Assembly: GCA_008973525.1 (NCBI GenBank)
Contig: WACJ01000215.1
Coordinates: forward strand, 1-64,000
Direction: 5' to 3'
Source: Stenopsyche tienmushanensis
Lineage: Eukaryota; Arthropoda; Insecta; Trichoptera; Stenopsychidae
DNA: 64,000 nucleotides
Shown: positions 1-12,029 of the stretch, one piece after another
Layout: the number at the start of each line of letters is the position of its first letter
Numbering within the stretch: the stretch's first letter is position 1
Translations under genes and position numbers: made by a program
Notes under the pieces: generated by a model
Told to the model about the DNA's origin: nothing
What the model saw: the letters and a program-made list of their open reading frames with translations, nothing else
Database searches by the model: none

Positions 1-310
1 TGCTACTCATACCTAAAGTTTCTATTCTAATAAACTTAATCTAACTTTACTACAAGTAGATTGCAATGGAAAATCGACACACTAAAAATATTTCCCTAGA
101 AAAGTTTCCCATAGAGAAATGACCAGTTATCTCATGTTGTATACAAATATTGTTTACATATACCAGCGATTCTTAAACTGAGGTCCTGGGGGTCCGCAAT
201 GCGTAGAAATCATGATCAAAATACCAACATTCAACTGAAAAACTAGGACGTTCTTTGAATAAATGTGTAATAGTGAAATCGTAATAAGAAACGGCGCATA
301 TCGAGAGCTT

Positions 311-324
311 AAGATCAGAATTTG
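311..324. repeat. Target-site duplication, left copy
   Basis: AAGATCAGAATTTG at this site is repeated exactly at 1202-1215, immediately after the poly(A) tail of the retrotransposon. The last A residues of the tail overlap the first A residues of the right copy, so the exact boundary is ambiguous by a base or two. Confidence 0.9.
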
Positions 325-1201
325 TACGGAGCTTTTTCCTTCTGTACGGAGCCCCGATATGGCATGAGTCGCTCAGACACGAAAGCTACAGAAGGAAGCT
401 GGCCGGGGTCCAGCGACAGGGAGCGCTCCGAGTCACCACAGCATATAGAACAGTATCAGAAGATGCGGTGCTCGTGATTGCAGGAATCCCGCCGCTGGAC
501 CTCCTAGCAAAAAAGAGGGCCTTGGACTATGAAGATCCCAAAAACCGCAACAAACATGAACAGAAACTGAAGGAAGCCTGGCAACAGAGATGGGATCAGT
601 CCACAAAAGGAAGATGGACCCACCGACTTATACCGGTCGTAAGTCGGTGGAGGGCCAGAAAATACGGCGAAACGACCTACCGCTTAACTCAGGCGCTCAC
701 CGGACATGGATGTTTCGGAGCGTACCTAAAGCGGATTGGCAAGGAAACATCTGCCAATTGCCACCACTGCCAAGCGGAGGTCGATGATGCAGAGCACACC
801 ATCATTAGCTGTGAGGCTTGGGCACCCCAGAGGAAATTGCTGAAACAAGCACTCGGGGTAGCCGAGCTCAACGCCAACAACATGATCCACAGCATGATGG
901 AGAGCAAGAAGAACTGGGACCTTTGGCGCGAATACGTGGAAGAGATTCTGAGCGCCAAAGAGGGCAGTGAAAGAGAGAGACGCAGAGCGCAACAGCCTCT
1001 CCAACAATAGAATAGGGCCAATCACCTAAGGCCAGACTACCTGTCCTCCCGAAGCAATGTGGAAAACAATACCAGGAGGACAGAGAAGGACAAGGGCGGG
1101 TTTAGTGGGCAGGCACGACCGAACAATCGTGAATCCTACACTGCCCAGCTTCACTGGGCGTCTTGCGAAGATTTTCTCGCCCACAGAAAAAAAAAAAAAA
1201 A
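325..1201 (+). mobile_element. 5'-truncated non-LTR retrotransposon of R1/Jockey type, nested in the hAT element
   Basis: The insert starts abruptly inside an RT open reading frame and ends in a 17-nt A run (1187-1203). It is flanked by a perfect 14-bp direct repeat, AAGATCAGAATTTG, at 311-324 and 1202-1215. These are the hallmarks of target-primed reverse transcription: 5' truncation, 3' poly(A) and a variable-length target duplication. Removing the insert and one repeat copy makes the surrounding hAT sequence continuous. GC content is clearly higher than in the flanks. About 175 bp of 3' UTR follows the stop codon. The perfect duplication, clean poly(A) and unbroken frame suggest a recent insertion. 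Confidence 0.9.
327..1010 (+). CDS. C-terminal fragment of a non-LTR retrotransposon ORF2 (reverse transcriptase protein)
   Basis: The frame is open from the 5' junction of the insert to the TAG at 1008-1010, about 227 residues with no stop or frameshift. It begins with LLYGAPIW, the motif that ends the reverse-transcriptase region in R1/Jockey-like ORF2 proteins. The thumb/connection-like region follows, with LRVTTAYRTVSEDAVLVIAG and IPPLDLLA, and then a C-terminal Cys/His motif, CHHC followed by EHTIISC, typical of the zinc-knuckle-like tail of R1, TRAS/SART and Jockey relatives. The endonuclease, the RT fingers/palm with the YxDD site, and ORF1 are all missing through 5' truncation, so the copy cannot be autonomous. 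No host promoter is seen. The first ATG is not meaningful, because the true start lay upstream in the source element. I am sure of the class; the clade (R1 versus a Jockey relative) is less certain. Confidence 0.85.
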   Translation, partial: RSFFLLYGAPIWHESLRHESYRRKLAGVQRQGALRVTTAYRTVSEDAVLVIAGIPPLDLLAKKRALDYEDPKNRNKHEQKLKEAWQQRWDQSTKGRWTHRLIPVVSRWRARKYGETTYRLTQALTGHGCFGAYLKRIGKETSANCHHCQAEVDDAEHTIISCEAWAPQRKLLKQALGVAELNANNMIHSMMESKKNWDLWREYVEEILSAKEGSERERRRAQQPLQQ

Positions 1202-1338
1202 AAGATCAGAATTTGAAGACTTAAAATGCCTAGAGTTGAAATGGGGTCCGCAAAAAATGTTGTTCAATAGGAAAGGTTCCGACAAAAAAATGTTGTTCAA
1301 GAGTGGGTCCGCGGACTATATAAGTTTAAGAATCGCTG

Positions 1339-4300
1339 ATAATTATGTGCAATTTTAACTCTTGTATTTAGCTTGATGAACTCATTGATGACCAAAATGA
1401 ATAACCTTTTTATTGTATAGTCGTCACCCCTGAATTTGACGATGCTCAGACCAGTCATTTGTTTAGTCTTATTCTGATGAAAATTATTTTTGGAGGTTTT
1501 AGAAAAGGCATAACATGGTTAAAAGTCCGTAAAATGCGAAAGACTATACATGCACCATGAAGACTTTAAGTCATGCAGCAACTTTTCGAGCATGTTTAAA
1601 GCATCAACTAAAATACGCGATAATCATTGGAGAAACATTCAACAAATAATTACTTCGGTACTCCAGATTTACTAATCTTTGCATGGAATATTTTGGAAGC
1701 CATTGCTCATATTCGCTAAAATATATCGCCTGTATCAGCCTTCATTTTATAGATCGTTCATTAAAATTTGCCATTAGACATTCTCAACCGCTTGCAGTCG
1801 TTTTGGTCGTCATCGTCGTTTTGGTCGCAATTTTGGGCCAACTGCGTCGACATCGACCCGCAATCGATTCCGGCGACCTGCATCCGGATGATGCATTCTC
1901 TTTCGGTGTTAATGAATCGATATAATTGTCCGTTTAACGGTGATGAATGCCACATTTGTCACGACGATTACTGGCCGATGTGCGACTATTTGGTCCGTTA
2001 TTGTGGGAGAAATCAAGACTTTCGTCTCTGCATGACACACTTTTTTCTGCACATTCGCTCTCAATTCGGCCAACAAAGTCTGCATTGTTCGCGAAAATAT
2101 TTCGCGATCGTTCCTCATTATCCGAAATTGCGGGGAGGTTAGTATGATTACATGCTCCGAGTGCTACGAAGCAGTGTCGTATCCGAGGAAGCGTGCAATT
2201 CGAATTATCGGCTGCATTCTAATTCTTCAAATGTTTTCTTGATCTAGGATACTATTTAACGTTGAATTGCTGGTCGATTGTATTCAACCATAATTATGCA
2301 GTCGAATGATTTTTGTCTCCGTGACCATTTTTATTTTTCGACCTTGTCCTGGATTAGAACAGAATTTTGCGAATTTACTACTGTAATTGCTGCAAGTATA
2401 ACGGGAACCCAGTGTCACTTTTCATTTATTTTATTGTTGATAGTACGTAGCAGCAAGATCTAAAGAATCTAAGTTCTTGATCTAAAAAAATGTGCTCGAA
2501 TAACAACAGTAGCCAGTTTTATAATTACTTCTCTTTTTTAATCAGTATTTCTAATTGTATTATTTTCCTATGGAATTATACATTTTTTTAAAAAAAATTT
2601 GAAGACATTTTTGTAATAGTGTGGAAGTAATTACCATTAAAATTGATTGTGCTTTTCCAATGTCCAATTTGTATGAATATATTGGTTCGTGCTTATTGTT
2701 TAGGGAGAGCTGTTTATTAGTATGAAGTCCTCCGTAGTAAGACTTCTGCATTAACTTCAAAATACGAAATGTAATGAATAATGGATGACACCTTCGCTAG
2801 ACTATCATGCAGGGCCGTAACAAGGGGGTGGTAAAGCAGGCGCGCGCTACAAGCGCAACTGGGTTTGGGGTGAAACACAGAATACCAGTCGAGAGTTGCA
2901 CATGGTTTTTATTTTATTTGACCATTCTGTACTATGTTGTCTAATCTATATTTTCTTCGTCATCGCTTAAACATTAAGCCGATTTAGCCGGGGTAAGTTC
3001 GCAATAAAAAATAAAACAATAATATTTTCGATTGATTGTAAAATTTAAACAACCCACCTGATCAGTCTTCTTCGGACAACTTCGTTTTGTAATGAGTTCG
3101 TAATCGCGCTGTAGACATGCTCTGGTATGGCGTCCGATCTCGAGGTGTTCGTTCATCATTTCAGCGATCCGAAAAGCGGACTGGTTGGACACACAGACCT
3201 TGTGGCCACTCCGTCCTCTTTAAGGGCTTTTTGCGTCATTTCCAGGGGGAAATGCGTACCCGGGGCCCATCTGTATGATCACAGAAGCCCCCTCAGAGAC
3301 TAACTTACATAGGTGGCTCGCCGCAAATGAGATCGCGAATAAGTTTAGGTCTACTATGCCTACTAGCTAGCGCAGTCTAGTCAACGGTCATCCAATACCA
3401 TTTTTCGGATTATCTTGGCCATTTCTTTATCTCAGCAACTCGTATGGCCTCGTCTAACCTTTCCTTCACCATGATGTATACAATAACCGCCATCTATACG
3501 TTTGGTCGAATACTTTTGGGACTATCTTCGTATATTTTAAAATATAGCCTTACTACATCATACCTATGTTATCCTTAAATAAGTTGTTAAGCAAAGAATA
3601 TACTACTGGTTGCTGGGATTGATTTGATTGTGTTGATTTATGCGGCGCCCATCTGTCAAGTTTTTTATTTGATTAAGATGACTACTTACAGTGGTCAGAG
3701 TTGCTATGTAAAACATTGTAAAATTTCGTTCAACATCCGGGTGTAAATTTTCGTTATCAATGCTGCTAGTTAGTCGTCTACTTGACTCATTTTTAAGCTA
3801 ATATTTTATTTGTTAAAGTTTGTAAATCAACAGCAGCCAAGGTATTTATTTTCATCATTTATACGAGCGTTTCTTTGGGTGTTTTGAAATTAAATTTTCA
3901 AATTCATATTAACTCATCTTATACAGGGTCAGTTTAGTCAAAATTACACTCCGCGTTTTTCCGCACGACACAGCACTTTCGAATAGGATATTTTATATGG
4001 GAACTGATCGTATGTTTTCTAATTTATGTTTGCGAAAGTGTTTTGATAGTCGAGTGGAACTTTGGTTGTATTTTGTTAATGGATGTGTAACTAATTGTGT
4101 TATTCCAAATGTATCGGATGTGTCTTCTAATGCCCGATATTTGCCGACTGGATATATAAACATAGTATTTCCATTTAAAGAAATGTTATACGTGTGTTCA
4201 TAGATGTCACCTAAACATTATAATATATTGAAATACTCAGCATTGCAATCAGTTTTTCGTAAAATAATATTAAAATCTCCTGCATACAGCGAGTGACGCG

Positions 4301-5022
4301 CCAGGAACTGTGATCTAGGTTTTCTGCAAAAGATGTGTTAAAATTAAATAATATTTATTTACATACCTTGCGTTAACTACGTTTAATCGTATATCAGGTT
4401 TGTTCTTAGACTTAGATTGTTTCAATTCAGGCATAGTCTGAGATCCTTAAACTGAAAAGTTAATATTGGGACCATTAGTTAAGATGGATAGGGCTGCAAT
4501 CATTTAATAATGATAATTTATAGACCCTCTCTTCCCTTAGAAAATCCCATCAAAATAATATTGTCTCTTCATTAGTATAACATGTTTAGAAGGCGATGAG
4601 AAATAATTATACTAAAATAGGTTGCCCCTAGAAATGTTTTCTAAGTTAATTGCATTCATCCGATAAAATATATGGCATTTATCAGGAGGAAAAATCGATG
4701 ATGCAAAATATTTAGGTAAACTTTATGCTACCATTTTAATCTTTAATATTTAAATTCACAATGAAATTCGCTTTAGTATTTTACCATCCAGACAATCCTG
4801 TTTGTCTAGCGAAGCTAGTTTATATACGAGCCTATACGAATAAGCCGTCTCTTAATCCACTTGTAAATTCAAATGCGAAATGCAAATCTTTCTCCTGCAA
4901 CGTTGAGATATTTCCTCTCTATAATAAAGCATTTTATGGATTTGTCAAGCGGAAAATGCTCCTTAATTGAATTAAAGCTTGAAATATTTTAATTACAAAA
5001 ATGTTTTTGTTGTTTGTTACAG
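1339..5022. other. Non-coding sequence, no confident gene (two weak coding-like patches)
   Basis: This stretch is mostly AT-rich, with no splice-bounded exon that I recognise. Two patches are less AT-rich. The first, 1768-2142 on the + strand, is a 124-codon open frame with a cysteine cluster (CPFNGDECHICHDDYWPMC) but no known domain. The second, about 3062-3500 read on the minus strand, contains coding-like pieces in different frames (LVSEGASVIIQMGPGYAFPP, MTQKALKEDGVATRSV, RIAEMMNEHLEIGRHTRACL) and a good minus-strand donor, CAG|GTGGGT, near 3055. These could be relics of an unrecognised mobile-element protein or chance. A CAGGGCCGTAACAAGG word at 2810 resembles a DNA-transposon end, but I see no partner. 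Confidence 0.4.
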
Positions 5023-5187
5023 GTGATGTCTCTCTCAAGCCGTGCGTGACAGCCGAACCAGAATTTTTAAACGTTGATATGAACGGCACTGAAGATTTTT
5101 TGGTGATCGCCAGCGATGGACTTTGGGACTTCGTCGATGATGCCATCGTCGCTCAAGTAGTCTACGATAGACTTATGGCACATCCAG
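5023..5187 (+). CDS. Internal exon of a PP2C/PPM-family Ser/Thr phosphatase (PPM1E/PPM1F-like)
   Basis: This exon encodes 55 codons' worth of a metal-dependent protein phosphatase catalytic domain, which removes phosphate from Ser/Thr. It starts after a polypyrimidine tract ending in TTTGTTACAG (AG at 5021-5022) and stops before the donor GTATGT at 5188. Both introns are phase 1, so 165 nt keeps the frame. The translation opens with GDVSLKP, continues with NGTEDFLVIASDGLWDFVDD and ends with YDRLMAHPG. DFLVIASDGLWD is the PP2C motif whose first DG Asp binds the catalytic metal. The spacing from GD..xKP to GTEDFL is what I recall for the POPX phosphatases PPM1E/PPM1F, which act on PAK and CaM kinases. 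The upstream exon (ending in the RAIG part) and the downstream exon (SSDNITV-type) are not found in the window, so the introns must be long or this is an isolated copy. The family is secure; the subfamily is inferred. Confidence 0.85.
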
Positions 5188-5193
5188 GTATGT

Positions 5194-5650
5194 CAATTAA
5201 TATTTTAAATCATCATAAAGCTTTCATACAAAATCGTTGCGTGATCATATGGTCACACTTGTCTTGATTGGCTTAAAGAACTTTTTGGTGCTGATTCTAG
5301 AATACAAGTGAATCTCAGAGTCACTCCGACAGTAGGAAAGATGTAACCTCGATTCACATTTGCATATTTGTAATTCAAATTTAAGGAAATCTATTCGAAT
5401 TATAAATGGACCTGGTTGAAAAAAAAATGACAGACAATTATTTCGACTCTCTGAGTTGTCTTCCACCCAAAGATAGTAAAAAGAAACACCCGCGACAACC
5501 ATGTTGATTTTATTGAAAAGGGTTTCTTGGTGTATAGACAGTCCAATCACCCTTTTTTACAATGGGAATACCGAACTGGGATGAAATCCTACGTGGCGCC
5601 TAAGTAATTCTCAAAATTGCTCATATAAGCTCAATGGTATATTCTGATGT
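5194..5650. other. Intron-like sequence after the phosphatase exon
   Basis: Beyond the donor at 5188 there is AT-rich sequence with no recognisable coding frame, up to the hAT end near 5740. It includes short stretches such as GTCTTCCACCCAAAG, but I can assign no function. Confidence 0.4.
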
Positions 5651-5689
5651 CCGAATGCCCTTACGAATTTGGGAATGGTAAATCTTTAT

Positions 5690-5787
5690 ATTCAAAATTC
5701 ATTTTTGTAAATCTAATAAAAAAACAAGATTTTTTTTATATCTTCACGGACCCCAGGGGTCCGCGGACACCTGTTTGAGAACCGCTG
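5690..5787. mobile_element. Solo right end of a hAT-like element
   Basis: Read on the minus strand, the end is CAGCGGTTCTCAAACAGG, followed by a GGACCCCTGGGGTCCG palindromic subterminal. It belongs to the same family as the ends at 164/1338 and 39136. The inner sequence contains AAAAAAACAAGATTTTTT, comparable to the AAAAAAACAAGATATTTT next to the end at 59228. I found no left partner within a few kilobases, so this is a truncated relic or a very diverged element. Confidence 0.6.
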
Positions 5788-8700
5788 ATATAATACATTT
5801 GGATCGCTCGTACGTTATAGGAATTGGTTTGTTTATTGGTTCGCAAGGTTATAAAAGCCTAAATAAATATGTACAATGGAGATCCCTGTGCTTGCTTGCA
5901 ATGACAAAGAGATTTTTCTCCGCCGTGCCAAATTTCTTCAATTGATATTGGAACTATGCTAAGGCCATTTTCACACACGAAATCGAGTTCAAGTATTTAA
6001 TATCGGTACACAATTGCTTAATTATTATCTCGTCTGAAGAAAAATATAAATTTATGGCACATTTGGACCCGATTGCGTTGTTCCATAAACGTATGAGCAT
6101 GAATGCTTTTAACATACCATGATCAACGTTCTCTTTAAAATTGTAAAAATCTCTTTAAAAATGCGAAAATGTAGCTAGAAATTAAACCCTTTATTTTCTT
6201 TTAAACGTGTAAAATTATCTTGCTAATAGGTTTATTTTCATAAGCACATATTTTATCTGTGAATGAGTTCGTAATAAGATAGATTGTCTATAATGTTTGA
6301 CAGTAATAATCTTTCGATTCAATGCTTGTTGGATGTTGAATAATTGCACTGTAGCTGTCAAACAGCCAGCTTATAAATAGCCAGAATTGAACTAAGTCCG
6401 AAGAAGAGCGCTGAAACATAAAATAATTTCTACAAAGACTAAAATATGTTAAAAGACACAAACAACGAGAAATTAGAGAACCCTAAGCATTTTATTGAAT
6501 AAAAATATATTTTCGATTCAGTATCCTGTCAATAAACAAAAAAGCAGTAGTTGTTTAAATGTTAAGTCCACATATGCAGCAGCAAGTAGCCACGAAAAAG
6601 CGAGGATTTGTGCTAGTCTTATCCGCCATAAACGCTGGATTTGAAGATCAAGGTTTCTATTAGGAATATCAGAATGTGGACAGTTTGAAGGCAAGTTTTC
6701 AATGAGAATTGAACTATAAACATATTTTTTATTGCCTAAAAGTGATTGAAAACAGTTTGAAGTATTGTTATTTAATCAATAATATAGTTTTTATTAGAAT
6801 AATGGAAATATTTTAGAATACCAGAAAGTCGCTCCGTTTATGTACTTAAAAGCTTCTATTTAATTGACAATAAATTTTCGCATTAGGCTAACAATGAACT
6901 GCGATCAATTAATGTCACTTTGATACAATTCTTAAACTGATGAAAACGCTCTTTTTATTAGTCTCATTATCGAAATGCTACTTTTATTGATATTGATATC
7001 GAAAACAAAGTTTTGGTGTAATGGGCTGGTTCCTCGATTTTTATTGTAATGTCGATGATTGAAATTTCACCGCATCGACAAATTTGGGAGAATACATATT
7101 AATATGTCCATTCGATAGTTTGGATATGATTTATGTATTGATTTGCAACACTATTTACTTATAGATTAAATCCTATCTAAAATATCAATTCAAATAACCT
7201 TTTCCTAACTTTATCATATGAGGAAGGCAAATGGGTAACAACCACATGAAATATTATATCCCTAGAAAATATTTTTATGGAGATCGCGCCTGCATTCAAT
7301 AACGATGTTTTGTGTATTGGAAAAATAATTTCTTAATGTCTTTTACTATTTGTATGAATTGTTCTAACAAGTCTTTAGCGATTTGGCAACCATTTTTCGA
7401 ATTGAAGAATTTCCTGTCATGTAAATACCACACTTGGAACAAAATACCCAAGGCGAATTTCGATGCATTTGTTCGCTTTAACGGCAACCCTGACTTTTAT
7501 TTATTCGGGTCACGTCAGAAGAGCCTTATTTTTCATCTCCCCTTCGTACTTTTGCTTACCTGCGTAGGGTGCTAGCATTTCTTCTTGCGCATGGTTCTGG
7601 ATCGAACAATTGTTATTTTTTCTTATAAATTCACTTGTATGATTTCATCTCGTTAAAAATTAATTATCGAGAATAAAAGGTGACATTTAAAAACGTAACA
7701 TTTCTATATTGCACTGCGGGCGAATGTTAATTATTTTTTTGCTTTCGTTCCTTTCATGTGTGCTCTTTCATCCCGCACCTACTTTCCCCGTTTCATACTT
7801 TTTGTGGGCTCGCTGTTTTGCCAAACCCCTCCTGTTTGATCCTGTCGAATTTCGAAATATATTTTTCACGCTAAAAGGGGGCTTTGTCTGGGTTTATACG
7901 TGCAGCAGCCTTTAAAATTTGTAGCGGAGTGCAATATGACAAAAACTCACCGCATGTCGTATGGCGCCGTGCAATGCTAACGCAGACGAATATTAATGAA
8001 ATTTTCATATTAAAGTAGACGAAAATTGTCCATTTTGCAATTTAAAAGAAAATATATTTAGATAGACAAGTTTGTTAAAACGTTTAAATCAATTTAATTT
8101 TTCTCACATACAATTTCGTATTTAATTTGTTTAGAAATACCTCAATATCCGCATAACGATTAAAATTATTGTATAAATATATAATTGCAAATTTTATAAA
8201 TCCTATTTTTCTATAAAGTATTGTCATTCCGTTTAACGTTTTCGAGTGTCTGAAGAGAACGCTCAGAAAATAAACATGATTCAAGTCGCATACGTAACGG
8301 AATATGGCATATTAAAGTGACAGGACTTATTGACTTAGATCTCATTATGAATGAATGAATAAAAAAATATTTTATCTAATTATAGTCTTGATATTGGATT
8401 TTCGTTCCAGTATAATAAAATGACTTCGGTATGTTTCAAACAAAATATTTGATGGTTGTGTTTCATCTTGAAGGGGTTTCTCTTGGGTAAGAATCCTAGT
8501 TGATCGATTTTCGCTTCTCTAAAAGGAAAGACAAATGCAATTCCTTTCCGCAAAAGGACTCTTCTATGATGTCTCCTGTCCTTCGGCTCAGTTTTACTTT
8601 AGTCAGCGTCCTTCGGCGATTCCGTTTCATGTGATTGAGTGCATTCTGCATCGGTTCCCCTAACGCGATAAAGGCGTCCCTTGGTTTTTACAAAATGAAG

Positions 8701-11700
8701 ATGTATGTAAAACTGTTTTCATTAAATATGTATCACAGGAAATGGCAAGACATTTTATTCCTCCCCAGAGATATAATACGACCAATATCGTATCCTGCAT
8801 TTGTACGTTTTCCTTGCCTGCTCATTTCGCGGAGAACTTTTTCCTTCCCTCGACGTTCATACGTGATATCTTATTTTAAATGAGTACCGACTCTTTCCCA
8901 TTTCGATTTATTACTTTTCCAAATAATATTTAAATAAAATTTAATTTTATCAATGTTGTTTTTGTACAACCCTTAAAGAATTTCTATCGTCCAAGTAAGG
9001 CTCGCTTTGGTGTCTGCAGCTAATTCGTAGATAGATCTATCTTTATGGGTGTTGCGAGGATTCGTAATTCAATTGCACCGACCCAACTAATTTATACCCT
9101 TGCATTTGGAGCCATTTCCGGTAGAGGCTCTTCCGAATCCATTTCCTATTCGATGCTCAGCCCACATTTCCCCCCATTTTCATCCAGCACTCGTGTCTAC
9201 TGACCTCAGACCCCTGACCTTTATATATGCTATTGTAAAAAATACCGATTCGCAAATATATTAATTGTCTTTTTTATGCAGATATTGAAATATTTCGAGT
9301 ATCTGCGACCCCGCATTTGCCAATAAAGGGTTTTAATAGGACCAAGTAAACATGTTATGAATACATTTTCAGAATATAATTGAGTATTTGATACAAAAAG
9401 CATCGAAAAACCTTTCACGGTATGTAATATAGGCAAATTAAAGTAAAATTCTAAAGACAATAATGGTGTCATTTGGATATTAAATGATGCACAAAGCATA
9501 CCGGCAATGATTTTAAACAAACAACGGGCTGAGTAATCGTTTTGCAGATCGAAATATTCATCCTGTACTTTATCGAAAATTCTGGCGACATTCAGGGAAG
9601 TAGAAAATGGACTTCGTACCAATACAGCATCTTTTATAGACATCTCAGAGGAGTACGGCTTCTCAATGGATTCAAGCTACTCAGTAATCTTCTCATTCAG
9701 TATCTCATTAAATTCATTTTCGAATTTCTCCGAAGATTTATTTTATATCAATTTGATATGTATTGCATTTTCGTGAAGCTTTAAGTATAACTCATTTAAG
9801 AAAATATTTTCTGTCAAAACAACAACGTTACATCAGGTTGACTAAAAATGTTTTTTTAACACAATGTTTGATTTAGTAATTTGTGTAAAAATGTTAAGAT
9901 TTATTTGAAAAATGTGTCAGTATGATAATTTATCTCACTGGTGTGATTACGACTTTTAACATTCTAAGGACATAAATAGATTGTTATCACAGGTTTTATA
10001 TCTAGACAATAGCAATACATACTTATATGCAACATTATACAGCTTATGGAGCCTTTCCTTTCCAGGAATTTCCTTGAGATTTCTATTGCCATTTTATTTT
10101 TACCCACCTATGATACTTCATACGTATCTGTTTTTTTTTACTTTATTAGCTTTCATTCCCTGTTCAAATAAAAATAGCATGCTATGACGCAAATGTTCTG
10201 TATCGATTGTTGATTTTGGCAAAAAATAATTCAAAACAGGATAGATAAATTCACATCAGTTACTTTCCAATAACGTTAACATACTATACGTGCTTTCTTA
10301 ACCATATCTCAATTCAAACTGACTAAAAGAGGAGGTAGAAGGATTTTATCATTATATATATATAAATTAGAAAGATGTTTTTTCACTGTAGTCTTTACCA
10401 AACTCAAACATAGATGTTCTTTGAAATTATCTGATTGAATATATTTCATCTAGATAAGTAACTTTAAATATGATCTTTCGTCCTTTGATTAATCAATTGA
10501 ATTGATAAATATTAAGTAAACTATTTGATAGTTGGGCGACATACAAAAAAATCGTCTTTCAATTTCTTTGAGGGTTGCGATTCGTTGGTTAAGAATAGAA
10601 GGTATACAACGTCTATTTCAGGACGTTAACTTATTGAAGACAGGAATGAAAACCCATTTTATGATGAATGATAAATATCCTGTATATTTTATATGTGATT
10701 TCATATATTAATCTTCAATAAAATATTGAATGATATTGACAATCAATGAAAGATATGAGAATTGAGTTGTTTTTGTTCAAATGAGCATTTGTGTTGTTGT
10801 TTCAAAAGAGTCTGTTTTTCTCTATAACGAGCAAATTTTGCGATTAAATCTTTGTCAATTGACGGAGGGTTGAAATTAATTGCCTGAAAATTTATATTGC
10901 TCGTTTTGCGATAAAATAAACGCCCGTCGGCGAATTGGGGATTGAAGTTTAGCCCGTTTGTAATAATGAGATATCATATTGGGGGTGTCATATCATATTT
11001 GCTATTAAAACAGTTATAGAACATCAGAAATTATATATAATTGAAGTGGTTGTTTGTGTATCCAAAGATTTTTCCAACATTTTTGCTATCTATTGTAGCA
11101 TTTTATTTAGTTCTTAGTTCCTACATATTCGCCTTGCCAACTGACCTCTCCACTATCATTTGTAATTTATTCGTAAATTTTATTCTTGTTAATATTTGAA
11201 ATTTGTTTTTATCGCTACTTTCTCTCTGGAGCTATTGCCTTTTGACTCATCTTCTTCTGTATTATTTTTCCAGCAATGTAATTAATAATTCTGGTAATAA
11301 GTTGCCAAAAGAATTTGGCAATTTTCTTGTCACACTTGTGATCAATTTCACCGTGTTCTTATTCTCTTTTTTTTATTGGATTGGTATGACGAAAATAAAA
11401 TACCTCGTAAATCTAATGTAATATTGTTGTTTGATCAAATTATTATTTGACTAGCAAAGCTTTACTCGAACGTCTAACTGATATGTCCACCTGCCACAAC
11501 TGTTTAAATCTCAAGTTTGATTAAATAAAAAGGCTGTTTTTGAAGCCCAACGTGTAAACAAAATGAAAGCATAATACTTATTTCATTTTCAAAATGTTTT
11601 ATACTATAATAGAAATCCATCAAAATTTGCTACACAATTCAAACTTTTTTTTAACGAGAATACTAAATATTCCATTTTTTCATGAATGAATTAGCATTTA

Positions 11701-12029
11701 TATATCGATTTAGTTTCATCTGATAATCTAAAATCTATTGACAGAACTGTTGAAGTTATCTATTTGACATATGATTGCTTAATTCGTATTATTTGTATGC
11801 GTTCTTCCACTAAATATTATTGTATTGGTTCTTTTCCATAACAATTATTCGTTCGATTGAACAATGTATGTTGTTCGAGTGCGTTGAATGTCATATAAAC
11901 GGTGCAATCTCGATTATGTGCGACAAACCCCTTCTCATTCAGAGGATTGAGTCCTCAAACTACCCCACATCCATTGTCGGATGAATCTCGTTTTTATGAA
12001 GACAAATATCATAATTTCCACACTAAGGG
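5788..12029. other. Long AT-rich gene desert
   Basis: I see no exon, RNA gene or intact transposon here. The longest open frame, 9230-9643 on the minus strand (137 codons), is rich in Phe/Ile/Leu/Tyr, as expected from AT-rich non-coding DNA, and matches no family I know. Frames at 7296-7575 and 9542-9784 have the same character. Short (TA)n runs occur near 10355. The sequence fits intron or intergenic DNA. Confidence 0.5.

Larger units (their letters stand above)
164..1338. mobile_element. hAT-like non-autonomous element, interrupted by a retrotransposon
   Basis: Terminal inverted repeats are visible: CAGCGATTCTTAAACTG opens the element at 164-180, and the complement of the same word, CAGCGATTCTTAAACTT, closes it at 1338. 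Just inside both ends lies a GGTCC/GTCCGC motif (about 182-198 and 1306-1316). The CAGNGGTTCT(T/C)AA start with a GGTCCGC subterminal is known from arthropod hAT elements and recurs in this window at 5787, 39136 and 59228. I see no matching 8-bp target duplication. With the retrotransposon at 325-1201 removed, the element is about 300 bp and has no transposase, so it is a MITE or a deletion derivative. Its right part holds a short internal direct repeat around AAAAAATGTTGTTCAA (near 1252-1300). Confidence 0.72.

Noticed and set aside
2810..2830. CAGGGCCGTAACAAGG resembling a transposon terminus
   Set aside because: No inverted partner (CGGCCCTG type) within several kilobases and no target duplication.
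9230..9643. 137-codon open frame on the minus strand
   Set aside because: Rich in Phe, Ile, Tyr and Leu as expected from AT-rich non-coding DNA; no domain, splice context or homologue recognised.
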